DNA of 64,000 nt from an uncultured Coriobacteriaceae bacterium (GTDB lineage: Bacteria > Actinomycetota > Coriobacteriia > Coriobacteriales > Atopobiaceae): NCBI GenBank assembly GCA_902780305.1, contig CACZFB010000003.1, positions 25,148 to 89,147 of the forward strand. The letters are read 5' to 3'. This document shows, piece by piece, positions 34,396-43,178 of the stretch. Positions within the stretch are counted from its first letter, which is position 1; every line of letters starts with the position of its first letter. Position numbers and translations under genes: made by a program. The notes under the pieces were generated by a model. That model had not been told where the DNA came from and made no database searches. It saw nothing but the letters and a program-made list of their open reading frames with translations.

Positions 34396-35370
34396 CTAGC
34401 GGTCTTCTCGCAAAAAGACGTGGCTGGAGCTGCCGAGGACCGGGCGCTGGGGGACGGGTCGGGTGCGCGGCCCGGCGGTGGGAGAGCCAAACAGAAACTC
34501 TCGCCAGCGGGGCAGCTCCCGCAGCGCCTGGGCATGACCCATGTGGAACGACTCCTCCAGGCGGTCCACGTCGAACGTGGTGCTCTCCACGGGCATGACG
34601 TCGGGCCGCACGATGAGGCAGCGGCCCTCGCGCGCGAGCTGCTCAATGCGGTCCATCTCGGCGTTGTAGCGCTCCGCTCGGGTGAGCAGGGCCTCGCGCA
34701 GGAACGGGTAGTCCCTGGTGAGTCGCAGGATCACCTGCGTGGCCACGGGTGAGAAGGGCTGCTTAACGTATCCCGCGACGCGCGTGGTGAGGAACAGGAA
34801 CTTGTCGTAGCCGGCCTCCTCCGCCATCCACAGCGGAAGGCCTGCGCCCCTGCCCATGCCACCGTCCATCATAACCTGGCCGTCGACCTCGATGGGATTC
34901 ATCAGCCAGGGGAGGGTGGAGCTCGCCCGCACGCGGTCGATAAGGTCCTCCACGCAGGAGACGTCCTGCCTGCCCCACGTTACGGTCCTGCCGGTGTCGC
35001 GCTCGAAGGACTGGATGCGAAACTGCGCGGGGTTGGCGGCAAAGGTGTCCCAGTCGTAGGGGGCCGTGCCGTCGGCAATGATGCCGCGGTAGCAGTAGTC
35101 GCCGTTTATGTAGCCGTTGCCCTTGAGCGCCTGCATCTTGCCGCCGGCCTGGGGCAGGGTGGCGAGTTGGGTAAACGCCCAGTGCGTGCGCCACTGATCG
35201 CGCGAGAGGTAGTTAACGGTGTTGCTGGCACCGGCCGACAGGCCGCATACGAAGGGGAAGTAGATGCCCTCTTCGAGCAGCGCGAGCGCCATGCCGGCGG
35301 TGTAGCCGGCGCGATAGCCGCCGCCCTCGAACACGAGGGCGCAGTTGGGCACGTTGGTGGTGAGTTCCAT
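34396..35370 (-). CDS. Patatin-like phospholipase family protein
   Basis: This 324-residue protein has the patatin elements: oxyanion loop FEGGGYRAGYTAG, nucleophile Ser in GLSAGASN, and the dyad Asp in MMDGGMGRG. It resembles bacterial YjjU/RssA-type hydrolases thought to act on lipids. No signal peptide is present, so it is cytoplasmic or peripheral. GAAAGGACCAC precedes the ATG at 35370. The C-terminal 30 residues are Pro/Arg-rich. Confidence 0.9.
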   Translation of the reverse strand: MELTTNVPNCALVFEGGGYRAGYTAGMALALLEEGIYFPFVCGLSAGASNTVNYLSRDQWRTHWAFTQLATLPQAGGKMQALKGNGYINGDYCYRGIIADGTAPYDWDTFAANPAQFRIQSFERDTGRTVTWGRQDVSCVEDLIDRVRASSTLPWLMNPIEVDGQVMMDGGMGRGAGLPLWMAEEAGYDKFLFLTTRVAGYVKQPFSPVATQVILRLTRDYPFLREALLTRAERYNAEMDRIEQLAREGRCLIVRPDVMPVESTTFDVDRLEESFHMGHAQALRELPRWREFLFGSPTAGPRTRPVPQRPVLGSSSHVFLREDR

Positions 35371-35470
35371 GTGGTCCTTTCGTTTGTCAGGACGTAAGAA
35401 TACTACGAACTGACGCTTCCGCGCTCGTCCATGTGCGGCGGCGGTACAATGTTGCAAAAAGGAGGTTGCC

Positions 35471-36208
35471 ATGGCACAGACAATTACGGATGCCCGCGAG
35501 GCGGCTCAGGAGCTCCAAAGGCGTGTTGAGGCAGCACGGAGCGTGGTGTTCTTTGGCGGGGCCGGGGTGAGCACGGCCAGCGGCATTCCGGACTTCCGCT
35601 CGCCCGACGGCCTGTATCATCAACAGTTTGCCTATCCGCCCGAGACGATGCTCTCGCGCAGCTTTTACGACACGCACAAGGAGGAGTTCTTCGACTTCTA
35701 TCGCTCGCGCATGATTGCCTTGGACGCAAAGCCGTGTCAGGCCCACATAAAGCTCGCGGAGCTGGAGGCGGCCGGCAAGGTGAGCGACGTGGTGACGCAA
35801 AACATCGACGGCCTGCACCAGCTGGCGGGGTCCAAGCGCGTGTGGGAGCTGCACGGCTCGGTGCACCGCAACATCTGCCGTCGCTGCGGCCACGTGCACT
35901 CGGCCGAGTGGGTGCTGGGCACCACGGGCGTCCCGCGCTGCGAGAAGTGCGGCGCCGAGGTAAAGCCCGACGTGGTGCTCTACGAGGAGGGCCTGGACGA
36001 CCGCGTTATTACCGGCGCCGTTCGTGCCATCGCGTCGGCAGACCTGCTCATAATTGGCGGCACGTCTTTGGTGGTGTATCCGGCAGCTGGCCTGGTGCAG
36101 TACTTCCGGGGCCGTGACCTCGTGATTTGCAACCTGCAGCCCACGCCGCAGGACGCCTCGGCCGACCTCGTGCTGGCGTGCGACATCGCCCAGGCGTTTG
36201 CCTGGTAG
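35471..36208 (+). CDS. cobB: NAD-dependent protein deacylase (sirtuin, CobB-like)
   Basis: This 245-residue sirtuin removes acyl groups from lysines using NAD. Motifs in order are FFGGAGVSTASGIPDFRS, TQNIDGLHQLAGS, the catalytic His in ELHGSVH, the zinc Cys pairs CRRCG and CEKCG, PDVVLYEEGL and IIGGTSLVVYPAAGL. AAAAAGGAGGTTGCC precedes the ATG. It stands alone between divergent and palindromic sites. It may couple acetyl-phosphate or acetate metabolism to NAD status. Confidence 0.94.
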   Translation: MAQTITDAREAAQELQRRVEAARSVVFFGGAGVSTASGIPDFRSPDGLYHQQFAYPPETMLSRSFYDTHKEEFFDFYRSRMIALDAKPCQAHIKLAELEAAGKVSDVVTQNIDGLHQLAGSKRVWELHGSVHRNICRRCGHVHSAEWVLGTTGVPRCEKCGAEVKPDVVLYEEGLDDRVITGAVRAIASADLLIIGGTSLVVYPAAGLVQYFRGRDLVICNLQPTPQDASADLVLACDIAQAFAW

Positions 36209-36226
36209 TGTCTGCGCGAGGCTCTG

Positions 36227-36283
36227 GGTGGTACAAAGGGGACAGTCCCCCTGCATACCGGGGACAGTCCCCCGCGTACCACC
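36227..36283. terminator. GGGGACAGTCCCC-family double palindrome
   Basis: GGTGGTAC and GTACCACC flank two GGGGACAGTCCCC cores. Confidence 0.65.
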
Positions 36284-36376
36284 TCATGCCGCCAACGTGC
36301 GAAAACGCGTCCGGATTTTGCGGTCTGGCAAAAACGCGCTACAATTGCTGCATTGCTGCTCAAACGAAGGACAGGC

Positions 36377-37810
36377 ATGCTAAGAGACAGCTATACCACA
36401 TGGCGTTGCAACACCCATGAGCTATCGCTCATGAGGCCGCGCATCATGGGCATTCTTAACGTCACCCCCGACTCGTTCTCCGACGGCGGGCAGACGTTTG
36501 ACCCCGATGCGGCGATTGCGCGTGGCATGGAAATGCTCGACGAAGGTGCCGACATCGTGGATGTAGGTGGCGAGTCCACCCGTCCCGGCGCCGTACCCGT
36601 GTCGGCCGCAGAAGAGCTCGAGCGCATAACCCCCGTGGTAAGGGCGCTGTGCAAGCGTGGGGTTATCGTGTCGGTGGACACGCGCCACGCGGAGGTGGCG
36701 AGCGCCTGCCTGGAGCTTGGCGCCTCCATCATCAACGACGTGTCGGGCTTCACCGACCCCGCCATGGTGGACGCCGTGCTGGAAAGCGACTGCGGTCTGG
36801 TCATCATGCATTGGAGCCAGAAGACGGGCGTGGGATCGCGCAAGTCGGTGCAGCTCTATGCCAACCATCCGGCGCGGCGCATGGTACCCAGCGCACGGCG
36901 CTTCCCCCTGCCCGACGAGGCGCCGCTCATGCGAGAAGTGATGGGCTTCCTGGGTGACCAGGCCCGCATGCTCATGCGGGCGGGCGTGTCGCACGACCGC
37001 ATTTGCGTGGACCCCGGCCCTGGCTTCGACAAGGACACCGACGAGGACGTAATCATTCAGCGCAACACCAAGAAGCTGCTCTCCATGGGCTATCCCGTCC
37101 TCACGGCGGTCTCGCGCAAGCGCTTCGTGGGCGCCATTAGTGGCACAGGCGAGCCGCTCGACCGCGACGCGGCGACGTTGGGCACCTGTCTCGCGGCCAT
37201 CTCCAACGGCAGCAGGCTGCTGCGCGTGCACGACGTGGCGGCTGCCTTCCAGGCGGTGAGCTCCTACTGGTGCGCCTCGAGGACCGACGCGCGCCAAGCG
37301 TTCGTCTCTTTGGGCTCCAACGTGGGCGATCGCATGGGATACCTCGCTCGGGCAGTGCGCCTTATTGACAAGCTCCCGCTCACCTGCGTTACGGCGGTGA
37401 GCAACGCCTACGAGACCGAGCCCGCCTACGGCATAGCCACGCCAGTCGCCAATGCGGTTGCCGAGATTCACACCGAGCTGCACCCGCTCGTGCTGCTCGA
37501 TCGGCTGCTGGAGGTCGAGAATGCCCTGGGGCGCATTCGCGATCCCAAGGCGGAAGGTCACGCCCCGCGCACCATTGACTGCGACCTGTGCTGGGTCGAG
37601 GGCGAGGAACATCATGGCAAGCGCCTGGAGCTGCCGCATCCCGGTTTGGGCGAGCGAGACTACGTGCTGGTTCCCATGGAAGACCTCATGCCCGATCCGG
37701 TTCGGTTCCTCACCCACGCGGGCGTGGAGGTGTTCGAGGTGGAGGACCGCGTTGGACACGTGCTTGCCGAGCTGGGCCCGGTGACGTGGGAAGACGAGCA
37801 AGAGGCATGA
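36377..37810 (+). CDS. folP: Bifunctional dihydropteroate synthase / HPPK (FolP-FolK fusion)
   Basis: This 477-residue fusion covers two folate steps. The dihydropteroate synthase half (about 20-290) shows GILNVTPDSFSDGG, VDVGGESTRPG, SVDTRHAEVA, INDVSGF, CVDPGPGFDK and SRKRFVGAI. The HPPK half (about 310-470) shows FVSLGSNVGDRMGYL, NAYETEPAYG, LLEVENALGRIRD, RTIDCDLCW and LPHPGLGERDYVLVPM. In most bacteria these are separate proteins. AAGGACAGGC precedes the ATG at 36377, and the frame extends a few codons further upstream without a site. The stop overlaps the next ATG (ATGA). Confidence 0.92.
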   Translation: MLRDSYTTWRCNTHELSLMRPRIMGILNVTPDSFSDGGQTFDPDAAIARGMEMLDEGADIVDVGGESTRPGAVPVSAAEELERITPVVRALCKRGVIVSVDTRHAEVASACLELGASIINDVSGFTDPAMVDAVLESDCGLVIMHWSQKTGVGSRKSVQLYANHPARRMVPSARRFPLPDEAPLMREVMGFLGDQARMLMRAGVSHDRICVDPGPGFDKDTDEDVIIQRNTKKLLSMGYPVLTAVSRKRFVGAISGTGEPLDRDAATLGTCLAAISNGSRLLRVHDVAAAFQAVSSYWCASRTDARQAFVSLGSNVGDRMGYLARAVRLIDKLPLTCVTAVSNAYETEPAYGIATPVANAVAEIHTELHPLVLLDRLLEVENALGRIRDPKAEGHAPRTIDCDLCWVEGEEHHGKRLELPHPGLGERDYVLVPMEDLMPDPVRFLTHAGVEVFEVEDRVGHVLAELGPVTWEDEQEA

Positions 37811-38319
37811 GGCTGCGTCTAAGTCCGAGCGTGGGCATGTATCAGATGGTGGCTATTCCGCACGTGGTTGCCTTGGGCGTTTGCGACGCGTTGCCCCAAG
37901 CGTGGATCATGTGGCCTCATACCGTGGTTGACGCGTCCTCAGGCGAGCCGCTTGTACACATACACACGCAGGCGGGTTACGACAAGGGCATGTTCGCCAA
38001 CGTGGAGCTCGATGTGGGCGACGATGTTGCGGCACGCGTCGAGTCCGCCATACGGCAACGGGTCGACGCATGGGTGGCTGACCTGGCTGGCAGGCCCGCC
38101 CTGGCACCGCTAGCGCCAGTGCTTGGCGACTACGCCAACCGCCTTGTACATTTGGGGAGCAGGGTCGTCGTGCTGTACCCCAACGGCATGGTGCGCGCTC
38201 GGGGCACCTTTGCGGGGGTGGACGTGTGGGGACGTGCGACCGTGCGCCTTGCTGGCGGAGAAGAGCTGGAGTTTCCGCCCGAGCGGTACCGCATTGCGCC
38301 CGATGACCAAAGGGGGTAA
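37807..38319 (+). CDS. BirA-like (biotin protein ligase fold) protein, catalytic motif degenerate
   Basis: This 170-residue protein aligns with the second half of a biotin protein ligase: RLRLSPSVGMYQMVAIPHVV, then AWIMWPHTVVDASSGEPLVH where ligases have KWPND, and a C-terminal BPL_C-like beta barrel (RLVHLGSRVVVLYPNG, FPPERYRI). The N-terminal half with the biotin-binding GRGR loop is missing, and the key Lys/Asn/Asp are replaced by Met/His/Thr. Catalysis is therefore doubtful. It overlaps folPK by ATGA and is followed by coaX on the other strand; birA and coaX are often neighbours, which supports the assignment. It may be a relic or a biotin-sensing regulator. Confidence 0.6.
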   Translation: MRLRLSPSVGMYQMVAIPHVVALGVCDALPQAWIMWPHTVVDASSGEPLVHIHTQAGYDKGMFANVELDVGDDVAARVESAIRQRVDAWVADLAGRPALAPLAPVLGDYANRLVHLGSRVVVLYPNGMVRARGTFAGVDVWGRATVRLAGGEELEFPPERYRIAPDDQRG

Positions 38320-38339
38320 CCCTTCGGACACCTTGGCGT

Positions 38340-39116
38340 CTATGTGTTGTGCTGCCATTCCCAGATCTCGCGGATGCCGCGCAAGGTGAGGTCGGGGTCG
38401 ATTGCGTCGAACAGGTCGGTTGCGGCGCTTACGGTGCGCGCGAGGCCACCGGTGCCCACCACGGTGGCGTCCGGCTCGCCAAGCTCGTCCTTGATGCGGG
38501 CCACAAGGCCCTCTGCCTGCGCGGCCGCCCCAATAACCAAGCCGGCCTGCAGCGCTGCCTCGGTACCGTCTCCCAAGGCGTGGTCGGGAGCCTCGATGGG
38601 CACGCTCGCTAGCTTCGCGGCGCGCGCAAAGAGTGCGTCGGCCGAAAGGATGAGACCGGGGCCGATGGTCCCCCCTCGATAGGTGCCCGAGCGATCCACC
38701 ACGTCGATGTTGGTGGCGGTGCCAAAGTCGACCACGATTACAGGCGCACCGTAGCTGCACACGGCCGCCACCGCGTTGGCAATGCGGTCGGCCCCCACCT
38801 TCTTGGGGTTCTGCACGCCCAGCCGCATGCCGCAGCTTGCCCCTGGGCCCACGAACAGCGGGTCGTGTCCCAGCACGCGCTGAAAACACCTGAGCCACGC
38901 GCGGGTGAGCACGGGAACCACGCTTGCGACGGCGGCGTCGGTTATGGCGCTAAAGTCGAAGCCATCCATGCCAAAGTAGCCATAGAGCCTCGACCGCAGG
39001 CTGTCGGACGTGTCGGTGTGTTGCGTCGGCATGCGCCAGCACATAAGGTTTGCGCCATCGTCGGCAAACAGGCCAATGGTGGTTTGCGTGTTGCCCACGT
39101 CAACAGTAACCAGCAT
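38340..39116 (-). CDS. coaX: Type III pantothenate kinase
   Basis: This 258-residue ASKHA-fold kinase starts CoA synthesis. Motifs are LVTVDVGNTQTTIGLF, the GADRIANAVAA segment, VVDFGTATNIDVVDRSGTYR, GGTIGPGLILSADAL and VVGTGGLAR. Type III enzymes are not inhibited by CoA. GAGGAGCACCC precedes the ATG. It converges on the BirA-like gene with 20 bases between them. Confidence 0.93.
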   Translation of the reverse strand: MLVTVDVGNTQTTIGLFADDGANLMCWRMPTQHTDTSDSLRSRLYGYFGMDGFDFSAITDAAVASVVPVLTRAWLRCFQRVLGHDPLFVGPGASCGMRLGVQNPKKVGADRIANAVAAVCSYGAPVIVVDFGTATNIDVVDRSGTYRGGTIGPGLILSADALFARAAKLASVPIEAPDHALGDGTEAALQAGLVIGAAAQAEGLVARIKDELGEPDATVVGTGGLARTVSAATDLFDAIDPDLTLRGIREIWEWQHNT

Positions 39117-39232
39117 GGGTGCTCCTCTCGGGGGTCTGTCGCCTCTAGCCTAGCGTATGTGCCCCTCTGGCAACGCCATGGCACAAAAAGAACCGTTTGC
39201 CGATTCTGGAAAATACACAGGCGTGGCAGATG

Positions 39233-39260
39233 TGGCAAGTAGTGCAGACTCTCATATACT
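39233..39260 (+). promoter_or_regulatory. Probable promoter of the cellobiose-type PTS operon
   Basis: TATACT (39255-39260) has a weak TGGCAA -35 16 bases upstream. It would give a leader of about 180 bases before the first gene. Confidence 0.4.
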
Positions 39261-39352
39261 TTTATTCGGTCAGTATCGTTTCGACCGCTTTGGAGCTGAA
39301 AGGCAGAATTTTTAGCTATGCAAATGTGTCGAGATGATGTAGATTGGTAGTA

Positions 39353-39385
39353 AAACATGTCATGTATATGAGCAGAGACATGTTT
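39353..39385. promoter_or_regulatory. AAACATGT dyad in the PTS leader
   Basis: AAACATGT and ACATGTTT are inverted over a 17-base spacer, followed at 39398-39416 by a GCCCGG/CCGGGC hairpin. Both are in the leader of the EIIB gene and could be operator and attenuator elements. The rest of the 326-bp gap has no other structure that I see. Confidence 0.4.
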
Positions 39386-39442
39386 CTACAGGAGAGCGCC
39401 CGGAATGGGTCCGGGCAAAACGGCAAGGGAAAGGAAGTCACT

Positions 39443-39751
39443 ATGCTCACCATTCGTTTGTTCTGCGCAGCTGGCATGTCCACCAGCCTCCTCGTGAGGA
39501 AGATGGAGGAGGCGGCTGCGGCCGAGGGTACCGAGGCCGACATCATCGCTTATCCCGTAGGCGAGATGGATCAGCACCTTGACGGCGTCGACGTTGCGCT
39601 GCTCGGGCCCCAGGTTGGTTACATGAAGGCTCAAATGCAGAAGACCGCCGCTGCCGCTGGCGTTCCCTGCGACGTTATCCCCATGGCCGACTACGGCATG
39701 GTTAACGGCAAGAACGTTCTGGCCTTCGCCAAGAAGCTCGCCAACAAGTAA
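39443..39751 (+). CDS. celA: PTS lactose/cellobiose family EIIB
   Basis: This 102-residue cytoplasmic phosphocarrier has the phospho-Cys in IRLFCAAGMSTSLLVRKM. It also shows LLGPQVGYMKAQMQ and VIPMADYGMVNGKNVLAFA, typical of cellobiose/chitobiose EIIB. GAAAGGAAGTCACT precedes the ATG at 39443; a longer upstream frame has no support. It passes phosphate from EIIA (41375-41692) to the sugar during transport by EIIC. Confidence 0.93.
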   Translation: MLTIRLFCAAGMSTSLLVRKMEEAAAAEGTEADIIAYPVGEMDQHLDGVDVALLGPQVGYMKAQMQKTAAAAGVPCDVIPMADYGMVNGKNVLAFAKKLANK

Positions 39752-39830
39752 CACGTACGGCAAGCGCAAGGCCCAACACTACGTAACACCACGCTAAACA
39801 CCACAAAAGGAAGGAAAGGGAGGAAGAATC

Positions 39831-41282
39831 GTGGGCGATTTTATACAGAACTCAGTTCTGCCAATGTTCATGCGCTTTGTGAACACCCGCGGCGTTCGCG
39901 CAATTAAAGACGGCATGATGTTCTCCATGCCGCTCATCATCGTAGGTGCAGTTTACCTGCTCTTTACGTCGTTCCCCATCACACCGATCCAGGCCGCCAT
40001 TGACGGTGCGGGAATTACCCCGTTCCTCGCACATGGCTACACCTCGACGTTTAACATCATCGCCGTGGTCACCGCCGTAGGCGTTGGCTACACGTGGGCG
40101 AAGAACGAAGGCTGGGAGCCCCTGTCCGCAGGCGTCATCTCGCTGGCAGTGTTCCTTATCTTCATTCCGGATTACGTGCCCCTGCCCAACTTCTTCGGTG
40201 CGGACGGCACCACGCTGCTGTATGGCACGGTTACCGATCCGTCGACCGGCGAGGTCACGCAGCAGATTACCGAGAGCCTGTTCCCCGCGGCTGCCGCTGA
40301 CGGCACCATTGGCGCTGCCATCACGAATGTGGCCGGCCTGGACAAGACCTGGCTGGCTGGCCAGGGCATGATCGGCGCCATCGTCGCCGGCCTGCTCTCC
40401 GGTCTGATCTACAGCGCCTTCCTCAAGAAGGACATCCGCATCAAGATGCCCGCCGGCGTGCCCGACGGCGTTGCAGCAGCTTTCACTGGCCTGATTCCTG
40501 CTGCCGTCATCTGCTCCGGCGCTCTTGTTATCTACGGCTGCTGCATGGCATTCGCCCAGATGACGCCCATCGAGGTCATCTACAAGTTCGTCCAGACCCC
40601 GCTCCAGGGCGCTGGCGACTCCCTGCCTGGCATCATCATCTTCGAGTCCCTCATCCCGCTGTTCTGGTTCTTCGGCGTCCACGGCGCTACCGTTGTCAAC
40701 TCCGTTGCACAGCCGATCGCCCTCGCCAACCAGAGCCACAACAGCATGCTGTTCGACACGCTTAAGGCCGAGCTGGGCAGCGACGACGCCGCCATCGCAG
40801 CTCTTGGTCAGCGTGGCGCTCACATCTTCACCGAGGCGTTCCAGAACATGTTCCAGGCGCCCACTGGCTCCGGCATCACGCTTGGCCTCGTGGTCTTCAT
40901 GGTGTTCTTCGCCAAGTCCCAGCAGATGAAGCAGGTTGGTAAGCTCGGCCTTGGCTGCGGCATCTTCAACATCAACGAGCCCGTGCTCTTTGGTACGCCC
41001 ATCGTGCTTAACCCCAAGCTGCTGGTGCCCTTCATCGTTGCTCCTCTGTTCATGAACGTTGGCGCTTACCTGCTTACCCAGGTTGGCTTCATTCCGTACA
41101 CCCGTGGCGTAACGATTCCTTGGACGACACCGCCCATCTTGTCCGGCCTCATTGCGGTTGGTTGGCAAGCCGCCGCATGGCAGGCAGTTGGTATTGTGGC
41201 ATCGTTCTTCATCTACATGCCATTCGCCAAGTCGGTTGACAACGACTACCTTGCCGCCGAGCAGGCGCAGGAAGCGGAATAG
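39831..41282 (+). CDS. celB: PTS lactose/cellobiose family EIIC
   Basis: This 483-residue membrane permease has about ten hydrophobic segments. It carries the family motifs KDGMMFSMPLIIVGA, FFGVHGATVVNS, FNINEPVLFGTPIVLNP and TTPPILSGLI. The start is GTG at 39831 with GGGAGGAAGAATC upstream. It probably imports cellobiose or a related diglucoside or chitobiose. It lies 79 bases after EIIB. Confidence 0.93.
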   Translation: MGDFIQNSVLPMFMRFVNTRGVRAIKDGMMFSMPLIIVGAVYLLFTSFPITPIQAAIDGAGITPFLAHGYTSTFNIIAVVTAVGVGYTWAKNEGWEPLSAGVISLAVFLIFIPDYVPLPNFFGADGTTLLYGTVTDPSTGEVTQQITESLFPAAAADGTIGAAITNVAGLDKTWLAGQGMIGAIVAGLLSGLIYSAFLKKDIRIKMPAGVPDGVAAAFTGLIPAAVICSGALVIYGCCMAFAQMTPIEVIYKFVQTPLQGAGDSLPGIIIFESLIPLFWFFGVHGATVVNSVAQPIALANQSHNSMLFDTLKAELGSDDAAIAALGQRGAHIFTEAFQNMFQAPTGSGITLGLVVFMVFFAKSQQMKQVGKLGLGCGIFNINEPVLFGTPIVLNPKLLVPFIVAPLFMNVGAYLLTQVGFIPYTRGVTIPWTTPPILSGLIAVGWQAAAWQAVGIVASFFIYMPFAKSVDNDYLAAEQAQEAE

Positions 41283-41374
41283 CCTAAGGCTCTGCATGTG
41301 CCGGTGGTGCTGCAAGGCACCCCGGCACTTTTTTAAAACAGATAAGCGATAACATAGACTTTAGGAGGTCCAAC

Positions 41375-41692
41375 ATGACAGAAGAGATGGAGCTCATTTG
41401 CTTCCAGGTTATTAGTTCCGCCGGTGGTGCCAAGTCCAACTACATCTCGTCCATCCAGGCTGCCAAGGAGGGTCGCTTTAACGACGCTCGCGAGATGATC
41501 AAGGCTGGCGACGACATGATGGTCGTGGCTCACGAGCCGCACAACAAGCTCCTCATGTGGGAGGCCCAGGGCCGTACCGACATCTTGTGCGTCCTGCTCA
41601 TCCACGCCGAGGACCAGATGATGAGCTGCGAGGTCTTCAAGCAGCTTGCCGTCGAGCTCATCGACCTGTACGAGAACGCTCTTTCCCGGTAG
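41375..41692 (+). CDS. celC: PTS lactose/cellobiose family EIIA
   Basis: This 105-residue trimeric helical phosphocarrier takes phosphate from HPr. The active His lies in LLIHAEDQMM. The motifs ISSAGGAKSNYISSIQAAKEG and VAHEPHNKLLMWEAQG are also present. AGGAGGTCCAAC precedes the ATG. The operon order B-C-A is complete, but no phospho-beta-glucosidase or regulator gene is adjacent, so hydrolysis must rely on an enzyme encoded elsewhere. Confidence 0.93.
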   Translation: MTEEMELICFQVISSAGGAKSNYISSIQAAKEGRFNDAREMIKAGDDMMVVAHEPHNKLLMWEAQGRTDILCVLLIHAEDQMMSCEVFKQLAVELIDLYENALSR

Positions 41693-41721
41693 TCTCGTTT
41701 TCCCATACTAGGTCAGCCTAC

Positions 41722-41780
41722 CAAAGGGGCAACCCCCAATGATGTGCCGCTTGTGGCAATCGGTGGGGGTTGCCCCTTTG
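41722..41780. terminator. Palindromic terminator after the cel operon
   Basis: CAAAGGGGCAACCCCCA pairs with TGGGGGTTGCCCCTTTG around a GTGCCGC-TTGTGGCA-type inner loop. Confidence 0.75.
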
Positions 41781-41796
41781 TCAGCCCGCGCGAACG

Positions 41797-41888
41797 GCGG
41801 TACGCGGGGACAGTCCCCTGGACACAAGGGACAGTCCCCTGGACACAAGGGACAGTCCCCTGGACACAAGGGACTGTCCCCTTTGTCC
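41797..41888. repeat. GGGACAGTCCCC repeat cluster (tandem and inverted)
   Basis: Direct 22-bp units of the form GGACACAAGGGACAGTCCCC are repeated and end with an inverted GGGACTGTCCCCTTTGTCC. Together with the previous palindrome it fills most of the 277-bp gap before the CDF gene. Confidence 0.75.
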
Positions 41889-41969
41889 AACCCGCCCGTG
41901 GCTGGCGCGTGGCTGGCGAGTCTAATAGAATGAGCGAGAACCTTGGTTCTTCGAGGAGAGGAGCGGCAC

Positions 41970-43124
41970 GTGCTGGCCGAGTATCTTGTGCGCCGACTGG
42001 CGTGCGAGGACCGCACCACGTTTGGCCGCAGGGCCAGCGTGGTGGGCATTTCGTGTAACGTTGTCCTGGTGGCGCTCAAGGCGACCGCCGGATTGCTGTC
42101 GGGGTCAATCTCGGTGTTCGCCGACGCAATCAACAACCTTATGGACGCCATGAGCAACGTAGTCTCGCTGGTGGGCTTTAGGGTTGCCTCCAAGCCCGCG
42201 GACAAGGACCATCCCTACGGCCATGGGCGGTCGGAGTATTTGGCGGGCCTGGCGGTGGCGGTCCTTGTGGTGATTGCGGGCGTCGACCTGGCACAGGGCT
42301 CTGCGGACCGCATTTTGCATCCGTCTCCCACGCAGTACAGCGTCATTACCCTCGTGGCGCTCGTCGTTTCCATCGCCGCAAAGCTCTGGCTTAGCTGGTT
42401 CTATCGGCTGGCGGGGAACCGCATTGGCTCGAAGACGCTGGAGGCGGCGTCGCAGGACTCTCGCAACGACGTGCTGGCGACTTCTGCCGTCCTGCTGGGC
42501 GTCGTGATCGAGCGTGTGGCGGGCGTCAACCTCGACGGATGGCTGGGCTTGTGCGTGGGCGTATTCGTGCTGGCGGGGGGCATCGACCTGCTTCGCGACA
42601 CGGCGAACCCGCTGTTGGGCAACCGCCCCGACCCCCAGCTCGTTGAGCGCGTGCGCCGCAGGATACTGTCGTATCCGGGTGTGTTGGGCACGCACGACCT
42701 GCTCATTCACGACTACGGTCCGGGTCAGCGCTTTGCAAGCGCGCACGTGGAGATGCGGGCGGATGCAGATCCCCTTGCCACGCATGAGACCATCGATCAG
42801 ATTGAGCGAGACCTGCGAGCCACTGAGGGTCTGGCTACGGTGTTGCACTACGATCCCATTGCCGTTGCTGGCACGGGCACCGACCTCCGAGACGAGATCA
42901 TGGCCGCCCTTGCGCGCGTTGACAAGCGACTGACCATGCACGACCTGCACGTGGAGCACGAGGGCGCAACGCGGGTGCTGTGCTTCGATTGTGTGGTGCC
43001 GTCCGAGGTAAAGACGAGCCAAGACGACCTGGCGTGGGCCATTGAGCAGGAGGTGCGTGCCAAAATGCCAGGTACCGCCTGCCGCATCGTGTTCGATACC
43101 GGCTACGTCGCCTCGGTGGAGTAG
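41970..43124 (+). CDS. Cation diffusion facilitator family transporter
   Basis: This 384-residue efflux protein has about six membrane helices (residues 20-220) with the metal-site pairs ADAINNLMDA and SQDSRNDVLA, plus the conserved DHPYGHGR. A C-terminal cytoplasmic domain is longer than usual: a first ferredoxin-like unit (HVEMRADADPLATHETIDQI) is followed by a second similar unit (VEHEGATRVLCFDCVVP). It probably exports Zn, Fe, Mn or Co. I chose GTG 41970 because GAGGAGAGGAG lies just upstream; the TTG at 41943 has no site. Confidence 0.9.
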   Translation: MLAEYLVRRLACEDRTTFGRRASVVGISCNVVLVALKATAGLLSGSISVFADAINNLMDAMSNVVSLVGFRVASKPADKDHPYGHGRSEYLAGLAVAVLVVIAGVDLAQGSADRILHPSPTQYSVITLVALVVSIAAKLWLSWFYRLAGNRIGSKTLEAASQDSRNDVLATSAVLLGVVIERVAGVNLDGWLGLCVGVFVLAGGIDLLRDTANPLLGNRPDPQLVERVRRRILSYPGVLGTHDLLIHDYGPGQRFASAHVEMRADADPLATHETIDQIERDLRATEGLATVLHYDPIAVAGTGTDLRDEIMAALARVDKRLTMHDLHVEHEGATRVLCFDCVVPSEVKTSQDDLAWAIEQEVRAKMPGTACRIVFDTGYVASVE

Positions 43125-43178
43125 CCGGACTGCTTGCGGCCGGCGGACGCCACCGGGGTTTGCCACCGCCCCCGCCGG

